Of a stretch of 64,000 bases of DNA, positions 22,654 through 36,057 are shown in pieces. Within the stretch, counting starts at the first letter, position 1. Every line of letters begins with the position of its first letter. Location: contig CM067532.1 in NCBI GenBank assembly GCA_034509925.1, forward strand, positions 3,173,142 through 3,237,141. Reading direction: 5' to 3'. A program made the position numbers and the translations under genes. Source of the stretch: Hirudinaria manillensis (Eukaryota > Annelida > Clitellata > Hirudinida > Hirudinidae). The notes under the pieces are model-generated. The model had not been told where the DNA came from, ran no database searches, and was given only the letters and a program-made list of their open reading frames with translations.

Positions 22654-25600
22654 ATGGAGAGACATCCGTTGATCCTGCTCCTGTTGTCAGCATTCGTGGT
22701 GTCCAGTTTGGCCATCAGTGCTGTTCCAACAACCAGCACGTATGTTGGAAGGGATGTGTACGTTGATGTACGAAGTGTTGATGATAGTTTTAAATGTTTA
22801 AATGTTCTTTCCCAGGTCCTACGTCGTCGTCACAGATGATGTTCTCGTACCCGGCTCTGAACTTCTGATTGACCTGCATCTGCTTGACCTCGTCCGCTCT
22901 GACCCCAAGGAAGAAGACAACAAGGAAGCCAGCGATGAATGCGTCCTCGATCTGAGCGTTTCTTCTGACGACCACCTCTGGCATCGATCCCTGTGGAAGA
23001 TTGATGTGGACAAGACCCCGAAAAGTACTTGATTTTCATGTCCGACATCTTTGGAGGATTTTCAAGTAATGAATAACTTGCAATTTGTTTTCAGGTTTCT
23101 CCAAGACGCTGAGAATTCTGGTTAGAAATATCTGTAATATTTTTCATTTTCCATGAAATTGTCGTTTAATTTTTTTTCTTTAAACAAACAGGTATCGGAC
23201 GATGAGAGGCTGTTGGGAGACAAGTCGGTTCTGAAGGTCGAGTCGAGTTCCTGCTTCAAGTTTTCACGTTCAGTCGAAGTTCCAACTGGAAGAAGAGAGC
23301 TTTTGGTTACACTGCGCACTGACAAACTGAAGTATCGCCCCGGAGAACTTGGTTTGTTTCAATTGGCTTTTAACTTGTTTAGTGTTAATAAATAAATCCA
23401 TTAACTAATAAACTTAACTTGTTTCAGTGTTGATTGAGTCTCTCGTTCTCAGCCACGAATTGAAACCTCATCCGAAACCGTTCAATCTGTCAATCTACGT
23501 GAGTGAAGTCATGAAGTGGAAAAGATGATGTTTATTTAAATTAAAATTAATGTTTTTAATTTTTCAGAACCCGAAACACGTTCCGCTGGTCAGATGGTTG
23601 AACGTGACAGCTGAGGAAGGTTTGTAGTCTCAAAGTTTTATCTTTCTTTGCAAATATTCAACAATGCGAGTTCATAATCATTTTGTTATTTAACTTTCAA
23701 TTTTTAATTTGTTCAGGCCTCTTGAGAAGAGAGTATTTGCTTTCCGTAATGTCAAAATCGAGCCAGTTGGTTCTATCCCTGGAAAGCCACGTAAGGACAA
23801 AATGGAGAACTAAACATTTAATGATTGATTCAATCACTCGATTGATGTTTTACATTTTAGGATCAAGTTGTCAACCACACCTTCGAAATTGAGCAGCCCG
23901 GTGGTCCTTACGGTAGGAAAACTAATTGCTGGAGAATAGCAAGCTCTTATTAACTTGAATTTATTTCAACTCAGCATTTACTGTTTCAGACAGAGAATGT
24001 TTCATGGTTGACGTAAGATCTCCGAGGTATCACACCCTTCACTCGGACGATGAGAGTAAAAGTCCCAATCTGGAGGTCAGCGTGGTAGCCAGGTAAATGC
24101 ATCGTTGCTCTACCTCATCGTCGTCGTCATCGTGTAGTTGTGATCGAAGTAACTGATAATAAAATAACATTTTTATTATACAGCTATCCTTCTGGAGCTC
24201 CGTTGGATGGAAAAGTGGAACTGCAATTGAGTCTCGGTAACAACACGAAATCAAAAGGATCATTGCCTCCAGTCGATGTATTATTCTCTGTTATTTGAAT
24301 TAGGATATGATTTGATATTTATTTTGATAGAAATGTTATCATTTTTAATATCACCGATTGACTGTTTTTATTTCAACAGCTCGTTGCTGGCCACAAGGAG
24401 TTTTCACTGAAAGCTGCTGAAATCAAACAACTCCTGGGCTTGAAAACGGAAGAGCCACTGGCGGGTCAGGAGGTCAAAGTTTCAATCAAAGTTCAAGAAG
24501 AACATCTTCCTCGCCTGGAAATAAGCAGTGAAAGTCACTCTGAGGAAGAGAGCGAAAAAGATGGCGGATCACAGGTGTTGGTTCCGATCACCAGAGACGT
24601 CTTTGTCACCTTCGTCGATCAGTCTCAAGTGCTGTTCTTCAGTGAATTCACTCCTGTCTTTTTCAAACCTGGCTTGACATTCGTTGGACAAGTGAGAGAA
24701 GGAGACAAATATATTCTAATTCATGGGACAACATTCATTCATTCATTCATTGTCATCTGTTTACTCTTTCTTTAATTTCAGGTCTTACTGAAACCAGTAG
24801 AAGAATCGGTTCCACACATGTTAGAGGAGACTCTGGTGACAGTCACTGTCAAGCACCACACTTCGACACCAGGAAGTCCAAAGGAAGAGAAGCTCACTCT
24901 GAAACTCACGCCAAACTCACTCGGCGAGTTTTCGTTCAAAGTTCCAAAGGAAGACAAAAAACTCGAACTCGAAGTAAAACATTCGTTGAAATGTAACTTT
25001 GTCGTATTAAATCGTTATTTGTGACAATATCTTTCTATTATTTCAGGCTCAGTTCGAAGACAAAAGGTCTGGCAAAGTCGTGAAAGCTCATCTGGACGAA
25101 ATTCTGCCATTTTCAACGGAAAGCAAGGATGGATACTCTGTGCAGGTGTTGACGGAAGAGAAACCGCCAAAAGTTGTCGTGAGTGTCGCTATAAATTACA
25201 AACATGTAACTCGAAACATCAGATTACTTAACTGAACATTTTATTTAGGTCGGTGAAACACTGGAGGTCAAGGTCGAAACATCGTTCCCAACCACAGAGG
25301 TCATCTATCAAGTTTTCAGCCGATCAGGAATGGTTCTCTCAGGAATGTTGGTGTCTCCATCGCCTGCGACAACACACGATCTGTCTGTGGTCATCCCGCA
25401 AAATGTCGGCCATCTTTTGTCAGCTCCCCGTCTTGTCGTGGAAGTTCTCAGTCCAAGCAACGAAATTCTTTCCGACAGTCTTCGATTTGTCGTCGTACAG
25501 CCTCAAGAAAGTCCGGTAAGAATTGAACATGCGATTGTTTACCTTTTCCTAAATTAATTCCTAACATTAACCCTTATAATTGCTTAAATTGTAGCTGGAA

Positions 25601-28600
25601 GTGTTGGTGAACTCCGAAGTTGCTGAACCGGGAGAATCCGTTGAATTGATTGTCAGAGGAGAACCCTTCACGACCGTCTATTTGTTGACAATTTCCGATC
25701 TTCCCGTCTTCGAGCCAAAAGAACAGGAACTCCGCCAACTTATGGTTAGAAGGGAAAATTAACAAATTACTTGTTTATTAACTAACAACTAATCATGTTA
25801 ATCATATTTTCAATGACCTCCTATTCGCAGGCCCGCGAGAGGATGCTGAGATATCTTCAGGGATTGAATTCTTCACAATTCTCTCGAACTGTCGATGAAT
25901 TCGGTGAAAACACGTCAACCTATCCTTCCTTGGCTCCTGATTCCCGTAGAGTGCACAACGTCGGTTTGATGTTCACGTTTAAGACGAAATCAAATTGTTG
26001 ATTTATTTTTATTTTCTTTTTTTTTTACACAGGAATCTGAAAGTCTCGTGCTGACTGACGGAATTTTGTTCGTCGATCCGAGTACGATCACATTTCTACA
26101 TTTCTGCATTTTAACTCGGCCATTCCTCGAAATTCAATTGTATTTGCATTGGAGGACACGTGGTGTATGCTCAACGAGCCCAAGTAATTATTTTCATGTT
26201 GTGTTGTTAAATTTCAGGCAAACAATGGCCGACACCTGAACGCAAAAATGGAACGTTAGGTGACCTCGAACCTTCACGTCTGGAAACTATTGAGGAGTTT
26301 GATTCGAATCTGTGGGAACTGAACGTCACTGTTGGGTAAGCACGAACTATTGAATTAGGAGATATCATTCATGATGAATTGGGAGATATCATTCATGATG
26401 AATTGGGAGATATCATCCGTGATGATGATGGTGATAAGATTCATTCATAAAGTGATTTTGTTTTAGGCCGTCGGGTGAAGAAAGACTTCATTTGGTTCTT
26501 CCTGAGGAAGCGAGACTTTATACCATTGCTGCTTTTGGTCTCAGGCCTGGAAAGGGACTTGTTGTTGTGGAAAAACCAGTGCAGGTAGTTTGGGTTTGAC
26601 TAGATATACATTCAATTTGATTACGTTTGGTGACTTGATCTCATTTATCTTTATATTTTACTTCCCAGTTGCTGTCCACTTCTAAAGTTCTGTCGACATT
26701 GAAACATCCGCAACCGGCAGTTCGTGGTGAGGAAATAGTCGTGGAAGTTCATCTCTTCAACAATCAGGACAAGGAAACAAAAGTAATTGTTAAATTAAAC
26801 TTTATAAGAATACAAACTACTATTTTTATGACATTTTCAACTTTTTCAGGTCAAAGTGATCGCTGCGAAAACAAATCCCGAAAAACTCGGCTCCGAAGAA
26901 GGCATGAAAAACGGAAAGGAATTTGTCAAAGAAGTTGATGCAAGTTTCAGGAATAACATTTAATTCAGTATAATATATTAAATATATTAATTAAAATAAT
27001 AAACCTCTTCATTTCAGTTGAAACCCAAGCAATTGGCCGTGGTGATGGTTCCATTCCCGACGTCGCCAACTGCTCAAGAACCTCTCGAGTTTAGGGTCGA
27101 TGTTGTCACCGAAGATGTCCATCTCAAACTTAACTCATCTGTCGAGCTGGAGGTAAACGTGAACGATTAACTCTTTTGATTTAATTAACAATTTATTAAC
27201 TAATTTTCTAATTGCAGTACCAAGGTTATGAAGTCGTACCATCAGAAACTTTGCTGTTCGACTGTTTCAATGGAAAGCAAGTTCTCAATGCTGAAGTGCC
27301 GAAGAACATGACAAACCCCGTCGATAAGTCAGAACGAGCCCACGTGAAAATCTACGGTACTTGACTCCAATCGAGATATCACAACTTATGATCAAGATAG
27401 TTTTACTGAATGCAATTTCAAATAACAGGTCATCCTTTGGGTCCCTCCATCGAACACGTCTGTCAGAACCTCAACAAAACAAACATCCTGGAAGAAAGGA
27501 CGAAAATTGGATACGTCCTCGCTGTCAACGTTCTGGAACACCTGTCCAACAACTCGCTCTTCGACAATTCAGTTCTTGTCGACTACGACGTGGAAAAGCT
27601 GCCGGTTAACGTTTCGTTGGTAGTTCCAGTGGGCAAAACTGAATGCATCCAACAGGCAAGAGATTGTAAGTTTGGATATTTCTGCAATTAGTAGAAGCAA
27701 CTCTAATGAAGCAAGTTGTTGAAAATTTTTTTTGTTTTCCAGCCGTGCAGTACCTGCTGAAGAAGAAGAAAGAGGAGGGTTCCTTTTCTTTCTACCCGAA
27801 TCATTCCGGCTACATTTGGTAAAACTTAATTACTTAAGACGTTGTGATGATTCACGAAACGACGGACTGGTGAATTTAAATTTACTTTTTTTTGCAGGCT
27901 CACCTCTTTGATGCTGGATTACACAGTTTTATTGCGAAATGTGCTTTCGTGGGAGAAAAAAGAAGTTGTTAATACTGTGGAGTGGCTAACCAAGCAGCAG
28001 AAGGAAGATGGGTCTTTTGTTGAGCCTACAGATGCCGTCGTTCTCAGAAAACTCAAGGTAAAGTTCTTCCAAGGTAAAAGAATCAAATTGAAAATAATTT
28101 TAACTGATTTTACATCTTCAAACAGGGAGAAGGATCTCATCACGTTGCGCTGACTTCCCAAGTGGTCGCCTCACTTCTCGAAGCATCCAACAACTTTGAC
28201 GTAAACAATTGAACGTCTATTATATATTTCAGTATCTTCAATGCATAACATAACATGCAAGAATTTGAATTATTTCATCAGCTTCCTGAACCAACTGTGA
28301 AACTGGTGGAATCAGTGGCCAAGAAATCTGCCGAATACATCGAGAAAGTCACCTTGAAGGGAGATCTAGACAAAGATCCTTATACTCTCAACGTGGCTGC
28401 TTATGCTCTCGCTTTGGCCAAGAGCGACAAAGTCTTTGAAGTTCTGAAGAGGAGAGATTTACTGATGATTCACGGAGGTAGTTCCAAGAAATTTTATTCA
28501 CACTTGTCTTTGTCTTTAAGAACTTTAAAGGTCAAAAGCATTGGCCAATCGTTCCGTTGTTGTAATCACTTTTTTTTTAATTTTATATAGGCGACGAGCA

Positions 28601-29862
28601 ACATTGGGAGGTCGAAGTGTGGGAGAACGCACAGAAATCGTCGTTGTCCGTTGAAGCAACATCCTACGCCATCCTGACATCTCTGGCCATGAAGGACTTG
28701 AACGAGGCGCGACCATTCGTCAACTTCGTCATGAGCGCAATGAAACCCGGTGGAGAGTTTGTTACGTCTCAGGTGAATTGTCGCGATGCTGTTTCATATT
28801 TGGATTTTAAAAGTAAAACTATTACAATTGCTAATCATTTGTTTCAGGACACCCATGTCGCTTTGAAGGCTTTGTCGCAGTATTTCCGTCTCTATAACGT
28901 CTACCACGAACACGAACACGTCAACATCGATGTCAACGCAACTTTGACAGACAAGAGACAAGTTTCACTGAAAGTTCTCAGCCCGCTCTTCGTTGCAAGC
29001 CTGTACTTCGACGTAAGACGATTTACTCGCTTTTGCTTGTCACATCAATGTAACAGCGACTAATTTTATTTTCAAAGCATTCGAACATCAGTCTGACTTC
29101 TCCCCTGAAGATTGAGTCTTCTGGAGAAGGAGTACTTCTTGTGCAGGTACACCTTTCTCCGGCCTTTTGGAATCTGACCTGACCAGTTATTTAATTATTT
29201 TTTAAATTGAAATTATTTTCCAGAACATTCCCGAATTCAATGAGGACGTTCCATCCAGACCAACGACTGTCGATTTGAAAGTCGAGGTGAACGCGATGGA
29301 ACCCAGACATCTTCGGTTGAAAGTCTGTGCCGTGTGGGTTGAAGCTTTCGTCGGCTTTCCATGCATTGATGCATTGATGCATTTTTACGTATTTATTTAA
29401 ATTATTCACTAAATCGTTTATAAATTGTTTTTCATTTCGAAACAGAAACTTGGAGAAAGAGCCGAGCGGTTTCATCATCGCTGAAGTGCCCCTCTTGACT
29501 GGTTACGAAGTCAACCTGGAGAACTACGATCGTAGATCCATGCCACAAATTCTCAAGCAGGACGATCACGTGTACCTTCTCTTCAACGAAGTATATTCAG
29601 TGTTCTTTTTTTTTTGAAACACCAGATGTGCATTATTTATTTAATATGTAATTTTTTTATTTCATAATAATTATTCCACAATAACTTAAATGGTTTCTAT
29701 TTCCAGGTGAAGCCAACAGAACCATCTTGTGTGGACCTCCACTTGGACAAATTCTACTACGTCAGAAACCTTGAACCCAGATTCATCAAACTCTATCCGA
29801 CTGATGAACCAGAAAAAGTCGTCTTCAAACCTTACTTTGGGGAGAAAGTTGAATCGAGTTGA
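22654..29862 (+). CDS. Alpha-2-macroglobulin/TEP-family secreted protein lacking the thioester motif
   Basis: Thirty-four coding exons (first 22654-22739, last 29707-29862) separated by introns of mostly 50-250 bp give about 1,480 residues, close to human A2M. A signal peptide (MERHPLILLLLSAFVV) is followed by macroglobulin domains: TSYVVVTDDVLVPGSELLID (MG1), LRTDKLKYRPGELVLIES (MG2). After a bait-like region near 25831-26330 come WELNVTV and LYTIAAFGLRPGKGLVVVEK, then AVRGEEIVVEVHLFN. The thioester-domain helices remain (TSLMLDYTVLL, QQKEDGSF, SVEATSYAILTSLAMKDLNE, QDTHVALKALSQY), and the receptor-binding MG8 domain contains GFIIAEVPLLTGYEVNLE. Where the family has PxGCGEQNM, exon 27429-27665 instead reads GPSIEHVCQNLNKTNILEER, so no thioester can form. 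No C345C/netrin tail. Likely an extracellular protease trap or non-thioester complement-like factor; function inferred only. Confidence 0.88.
26352..26423. repeat. 24-bp tandem repeat, three copies
   Basis: Unit GAATTGGGAGATATCATTCATGAT repeated three times with two changes, inside an intron of the macroglobulin gene. Confidence 0.8.
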
Positions 29863-29935
29863 GCACACGAATCGAACAATACCTTGGATTCCAAAGATTT
29901 TGGCTTAAACCAATGACTTGACATTGAGTACTTGA

Positions 29936-29941
29936 AATAAA
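29936..29941 (+). terminator. Poly(A) signal of the macroglobulin gene
   Basis: AATAAA 74 bases after the stop codon. Confidence 0.6.
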
Positions 29942-32008
29942 ATTGTCGCATCTCAAAACAATTATCTCACTTCATTCAACATTCAGTCAATCAGTGAAGG
30001 ACTGGAAACAAAGCACACAAAGGGTGGAAGCAATTTTGGGGAGAAATGAAACTTTAAAAACTAAAAATAAAATAATCAACAATGGAAGACCAAGTCTAAC
30101 TTATCTTTTAATTAACTTTCATTTCAGCTCATCGAGTTTTAACTTGAGTAAAACCTCAAAACATTATGTCCGGAACTCTCGAGTGCTACTTTGGTTGATT
30201 GTATTTAATTTAATTGCATTTAGATTGAGAAAGATAGTCTAATTTGGAGACTTTGAAGTTCTAAATGAATCACGTTAAACAAGACACATTGTTTTCACCC
30301 AGAACCTGAGTTAAGTAATTCATTCCCAGTTTTTTTTTTGTTGTGGACGAACTTCAACCTTCTCCATGAGAATTCAGAATCAACGGATGTCGAACGAACA
30401 CTTCACTTTTAAACATCTCGCATGGAACATTAATCTGTTTAGATATTCGGGCAAGTTGAAATCATTTCTTAAATCATATATTGTGAAGATTGTTTGGATG
30501 CACAGCTTCATTGAGAAGGCACTACTGGGATTGAGGTACATGTCGAATGTCGAATCACCATCGGTTCGGTTGTTCAAATATTTGGAATAACGAAGGGTGA
30601 GAGATTAGTAGAACTTTATCCCACGGAGGATTGTTTAACTTAAAACATCAAGAATCAACACCGGTCTTCCTTGTCAAATGCTGGCACTTGTTTTCGTCTT
30701 TTCCATACGCAGTCTCAGAGTTAACCGGGCAGAAACTTTTATATGTCATCGCAATGATTTACTTTAGTTCGATTTAATATTCCACGGTACCTGCTATCAG
30801 ATCTTGGAAATGCTGATTTTCTCATCTGGATTTTTGTTACAAATTCTTAAATTTCAATTTTAATTTGTTCGAATTATCTTACAATTCTGCTTCTAATATT
30901 AAGGATTTTTTTAACCTGAAAACCTCGATTTTTTATTATATATATATGTCAATGATTTAATATGACTTAATATGTCAATTTCGCTTAATATGTAAATTTT
31001 TTCATTTGCTTTTTCATTTTGCAAGTCACCTTGTTGGACGTTGAATGTCTCAAACACTTTCCAAACACTGTCCAGTGTTCCTAAATTCGTGATGTGATCA
31101 TTAAAGAAGAGGCAAAAATTTAAAAAAAAATATGTAAAAGTTAACAGTAGAAATTGCACATCTAAGTTGACAGAGGTTATTTTTATAGTAAGTAATCAAT
31201 AAATTTATAAATTACCGTTAATTTAAAGATTTAATAAATTAAAAATAAATCATCAGTCCCTCCAGCTAGCCCCATTGACCTCTCCAGCTACTCCCGGGAG
31301 CGATGACGTCCACTTTTGGAGTCACTGACTAAAGGGATTAAATGGATCCTATGACAGAAATGTCCACATCCTTCTCTGGAAAGGCACGTTTGGTCTCCGC
31401 ATGCAACTTAACTTGAATCTCAATAATCTTCCTTTTTTTCTAGCAACACAAATTTTCCGAATTCTTGTGACAGGTTAATATGGAGGCAAGTTAATTGATT
31501 GTTCATTTAAAGAGACGTCAATTGACGGAATTATTTCTGAATGAGGCAAGCCGGATTGACCCAAGTTAGCGCCAAACTATAAAGTATTTATAATAATATT
31601 TTAAAAAATTTAATTAGAAAAGCCGACTTAAAAGATGTCTTTCAAGAAAGTGAAAATTCATTTTTTTTGTTTACCTTGCTTGTTTTATTTTTATAAAACT
31701 TGATGAAATATGCGAAGTTTCTTATAAATTTTAGATCAAGCAAGAGAATGTTAGTTTTCATATCGTAGAAAGAATGCACTTTAATTCGCTGGCAGAAGCA
31801 ATTGATATTTGAACATGTTCACAACGTCACCATCATACGAAGGGTGGAGAAATATTAATTAATTTCGTTTGTAACATTAAATTTAGCAAATACCGTGGGT
31901 TGTTTTAACAACTTCGAGTTTATAATTTCCATGAGAAGCAGAGGATTCTTCGTGTTTTGTTGAAATTATTTATAATTGTATTATGTAAATTACTTATGAT
32001 ATTGTATC
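29942..32008. other. Intergenic sequence, no gene recognised
   Basis: AT-rich. Open frames at 29943-30242, 30366-30590 and 30911-31159 (minus) have no recognisable domains or splice-linked partners. A GC-richer patch at about 31255-31325 (CCTCCAGCTAGCCCC...) stands out, but no structure was identified. Confidence 0.4.
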
Positions 32009-32500
32009 ATGGATGAGAATGTTTACAGTGATCTTCAAGACATAAGCTCGATTATTCGGCTATTACAACACATTTTAAGGTTTAAAAAATGCAAATCGGA
32101 TGAAAACATTGCTTTGTTGACGCTGCATTTTAATCCGAGACAAACTTTTATGCGTTCGAATCCATCAGAGTTGCAGACGAGTTTCGTAAGGCCATAAGAA
32201 GCGAAGGTTGAGGCAGAAAATCCTTTAAAGGCGCATTACTTACCCGGTCTGAATAACCTCTGGAATGCAATTAGACAGAGGTCTCATACATCCAGCATGA
32301 TTGCCTTCACTCGTAGAAGGACATTTTCCAGTAAAAAAGTGTCGGCAATGAACGAATGTTTGGTCGCCGGTCCGCTCGAATTTCTCCGAGAAATACGAGA
32401 GAAAAATGTCACGAGTTGTAAGCCACGTCGAATGAGATTAAATGGCAAACAGGTTCTTCTGAATACCTTTAATTTAATGCTTTCTTTTAATGCCCCTTAA
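32009..32500 (+). pseudogene. Unrecognised open frame interrupted by one stop
   Basis: One frame runs from ATG 32009 (MDENVYSDLQDISSIIRLLQ) to the stop at 32498-32500, broken only by TAA at 32195-32197. It resumes at once as EAKVEAENPLKAHYLPGLNN and continues NECLVAGPLEFLREIRE. Alternatively a splice donor GTAAGG at 32187 could remove the stop. Composition is protein-like, but I recognise no family. It could be a small gene with an intron, a pseudogene or a transposon fragment. Confidence 0.35.
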
Positions 32501-33990
32501 TCTCTTCTCCAATCGTTCCATCCATTTCGAAAGAAGCTCTTCTCGAATGTCGCTGGAAGTGTTGGCCATTTCACTCACGTTGCTGGAAACTGAGCGAGTT
32601 TATCACGCGGTGTTGTTTTAATTGCTCTTTCTGTCACATGGTACTTCTCTTGTCTTGTCTTCGTGAGACAATAAATCCACGCGGAGAAGCTTTACAATGG
32701 AAGCGAGAAGTTCAGAGTTTCGGTCCTGAGAAGAATAGGAAGATGAAAGAATGAATTATGACGCATCACTCGAAAGATTCCACTGATGTCTGGCAGGAAA
32801 CCTGATAAAAATTTCCAACACAAAACGGCTTTTTAAGAGATTTTATGGCTCTCAGGATCAGCCTGGAATCATTTGTAAGGATAAAACTTGGATCGACACC
32901 AACTTTTGCTCGGAGAAAAATTCTTTCTCTTTTCAAAGGAAGAAGAAATCTTCGGGAAGCTAATTTATTGTGCTAACATGTCTTTACATGCCATTATATT
33001 CTGTTATTCCAAAGCTTTATGATTATTTATCAGACTACTGGTAATTTATACTTTTTGACGTTAACGGCAAATTATTATTAGATAAACTTTTAAATTGTAT
33101 AATTTTATTCCACTATAAAGAAACCACCAGATATGAGTCGAGTCTCGCATTAGAGACAGTTCGAGTTAAGAAATCGGCCGGTTGATGAATTGCAGACGTG
33201 TTATCTCTCTGCTTATCTTGGAAGTTATAAACTTCAAGTTAGAAATTTAATTCTAACTCATTGAGATTTATCGGAGAGCGTACGAAGCAATTTCAACTGA
33301 GTGATTTAGAGGGGTCCAAAACATGCCCTCAGCATGCAATGTATGGTGTCTGCGATGCGAGCAGATAAATTTCTCGGCAAACAAAAGACGGTGATAAACA
33401 AATGCCTGGAAAACAAATATTGAACAAGTGCCACGGAGACTATAAATCGATCAGGACTCCATCCAGTTTCCGTTTTATGTTTCCGCCACCGGCCCGTCAC
33501 CGGTCCGTCATCAGTCCGTCATCAGCCTTTGCCATCCCTTCGGCTTTACGAACACCGGTTGCTAGGCAGTTTGAACCGTGGTCTTGATAAGGTCTTAACA
33601 TAGGTTCTGAAGATTTAAGAGTTTAAGAATTGCAAGTCTGAAAAGTAGAGACGTTGAGAAGGATGAGGGTGAGCATCGACGGAGTGGATATCACGTGTCG
33701 TCGGACGCCAGCCAATAAGATCATCCGGGAAAGAAGGCGTTTATTCGTCTATGTTTATAACAGGAAATATATACATCTACATCTATATCTATATCTATAT
33801 ATATATAGAATAGGCAATATATGTATGTATATGTATTCGTATATTGACGGTTGCTATGACGACCACAGCAGCCAGACATCCTTACGGTTTTAATCTCTTC
33901 ATCGAAATGCATTTCCTTCGATCTCCTTTTTTCGAGAGATGTTGAGGGATTGCTCCTCAGATAACCATGGGAATGATAACGATTTTGATG
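32501..33990. other. Intergenic sequence
   Basis: No gene recognised. A short imperfect tandem at 33488-33535 (GTCACCGGTCCGTCATCAGTCCGTCATC) and an alternating TA/TC run at 33770-33830 are the only structures seen. Confidence 0.4.
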
Positions 33991-34019
33991 ATGATGATAA
34001 TAATAATAATAATAATAAC

Positions 34020-34114
<95 letters not shown>

Positions 34115-34115
34115 T
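33990..34115. repeat. (TAA)n microsatellite
   Basis: About 110 bp of nearly pure AAT/TAA with two ACA interruptions, flanked by GAT-type triplets. It marks the left edge of the microsatellite-rich half of the window. Confidence 0.95.
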
Positions 34116-35060
34116 CATCATCATCAGCATCAGCATCGTCGTCACCGTCATCATTGTCATAATAAAGATACAATTATTGTTGTAAAATATAATACGGATA
34201 TATTTAATCAGAGATTATTTTATCCTCTCAGAAACCACTCAGAAACCATCGCATGATCAAGTGAATGTCTTCCTTTAAAATGAAAGTCGTTTCATCTAAA
34301 ATTAATTAAATAAGCATATAAGTAATTAATAATAACATAATAATAATAATAATTATAACTAATAAATTATTATTAATATAATTATTTTTATTATATTTAT
34401 AATTTATAAAATATTTATAAATAATAATATTTATATTATTATTAATATAATATAAACATTTATAAAAACTAATATTTATATTATTATTACTATTATTACT
34501 GCTTAATATTACTTATCACTTAATAAATTGCCTGATGAATTGAATAATTTAAAATCTGTAAACTGTTGAAGCTTGAAACTCAGGAAAGAACTTCTCAGAG
34601 AAATTAGTGTCAGAAGTCAGAAAAAGAGGTTAAAAAATTTAATTTCATCTGAAATTCTATTTGGAAATGAAACAAAAAACAAAAAAAAAAGCCAAAAGAG
34701 GCATCAAAAGGCAACTTCAATTTGATTAAGAATCATTTTTTAATGTTTTCCAAAGTTGTTCAATTTAACTAAAAGCTTGTAACGTTTGAAATTCAACTTC
34801 TCCAAACCTAAAAAGGTTGATGATAAATGTCTCTGGAGCTTCAAGAAAATGCGACCAAAAATTCTTCAATGCACGAAAAGTCATTACTTGAAAGTTAAGC
34901 AGCTTTTATCAACTGTAATTTGCCTTTTCCCGAAGAAAGAAACTTTTCGGCTTTGAAAATAGAAAAAAAATATGCCTCATTCGAGTCTTAGATTAATTAT
35001 AAATGGACTCGTGTCAAGGGGACTCCAGATTAGGGATGGAAGGAAGGGCAGACGGCATGG
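34116..35060. other. AT-rich non-coding sequence
   Basis: Very AT-rich at 34300-34520 (TAATAT-type runs), then ordinary AT-rich DNA. No gene recognised. Confidence 0.4.
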
Positions 35061-35062
35061 GC

Positions 35063-35130
35063 GGATGGATGGATGGATGGATGGATGGATGGATGGATGG
35101 ATGGATGGATGCATGGATGGATGGATGGGT
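35063..35130. repeat. (GGAT)n microsatellite
   Basis: Seventeen or so tandem GGAT units with one GCAT variant. The long open frames over it are a consequence of the repeat. Confidence 0.95.
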
Positions 35131-35690
35131 GAAAGGACAGATGAAAGCCTTAGAATGTTGTATCGATACCCTTCCCCTTCCTTTCCCTCCATCCGCTGGA
35201 GTGCAAGTTCCAGGAGGCACGCGAGAGTCGATCGAGGAGCCTCAAAAACGTCACGCGACCCCGCATTATCGTCCATTAGCGAACCAACATCCGTTCGTGA
35301 ATCCATTATCGAGACACGTGTCCGGCAATCAAGAGAACCGCGAAACACGAGTTGGTCTCGGTCATGATTTGTGGCCGAGTTATGACCGGCTGAGTGATGC
35401 AATTACCGTCGTAACTTCATTTCCAGCGAGCCACACCGAGCCCAACCAACGCGCCAACTTCAGAGGCGCTTAGCGATTGTGCGTCTTTCCATCCCCGGGG
35501 CGTCGTTAGGGAGTCGCTCCGTGGCGCTACAGCGTCCGAGGGACCGCGTTTGAGGGACCCAAGTAAGCGCCGATGAGGAGAAGGTTTACGTTTGTAACCT
35601 GCCGACACCGATTGTGACAATAAAATACAATTCTTTAAAAATAAGGAAACAAAATCCACAAGAATAATTGTCATAATGGCCGCGTTTGCC
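35131..35690. other. GC-richer non-coding stretch
   Basis: Distinctly richer in G and C than its surroundings, without splice-bounded coding segments on either strand. Could be regulatory or decayed transposon DNA. No identification. Confidence 0.3.
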
Positions 35691-35692
35691 CT

Positions 35693-35785
35693 ACTCTACT
35701 ATCACCGTCATCGTCATCGTCGGCGTCATCGCCATCGTCATCGTCGGCGTCATCGCCATCATCATCGTCGTCGTCGTCACTCTTA
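35693..35785. repeat. (ATC/GTC)n compound microsatellite
   Basis: Tandem CATCGTCATCGTCGGCGTCATCGC units, one of many ATC/GTC arrays in this half of the window. Confidence 0.9.
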
Positions 35786-36057
35786 GCTTGTCCTTATGTT
35801 TTTTGCAATTTAATTAAATTAATATTTTAAAGTAACGATTAATGAATTTTAAAATGTTGTTTAAAATAATAATAATGATAATAATAATAACAACAATAAT
35901 AATTCATTTAAAATATTTGTCAATTTAAATAGTCCACTGAGAGGATGTCATTCGAGAAATTGAATCCGACATTATCTGTGACTCATCGGACACGAGATGC
36001 ATTCATGCTCTGACGTCACTCAAAATTCAAACAAATTCAATTCATCATCATTTGATC

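Noticed and set aside
33721-34256. Open frames rich in Tyr, Leu, Ile or Asn across 33.9-34.2 kb
   Set aside because: All result from the TAA array, which is open in most frames; no splice context or protein features outside the repeat.
34972-35473. Overlapping 130-156-codon open frames on both strands
   Set aside because: Driven by the GGAT array and a GC-richer flank; no consistent frame, splice sites or homology pattern.
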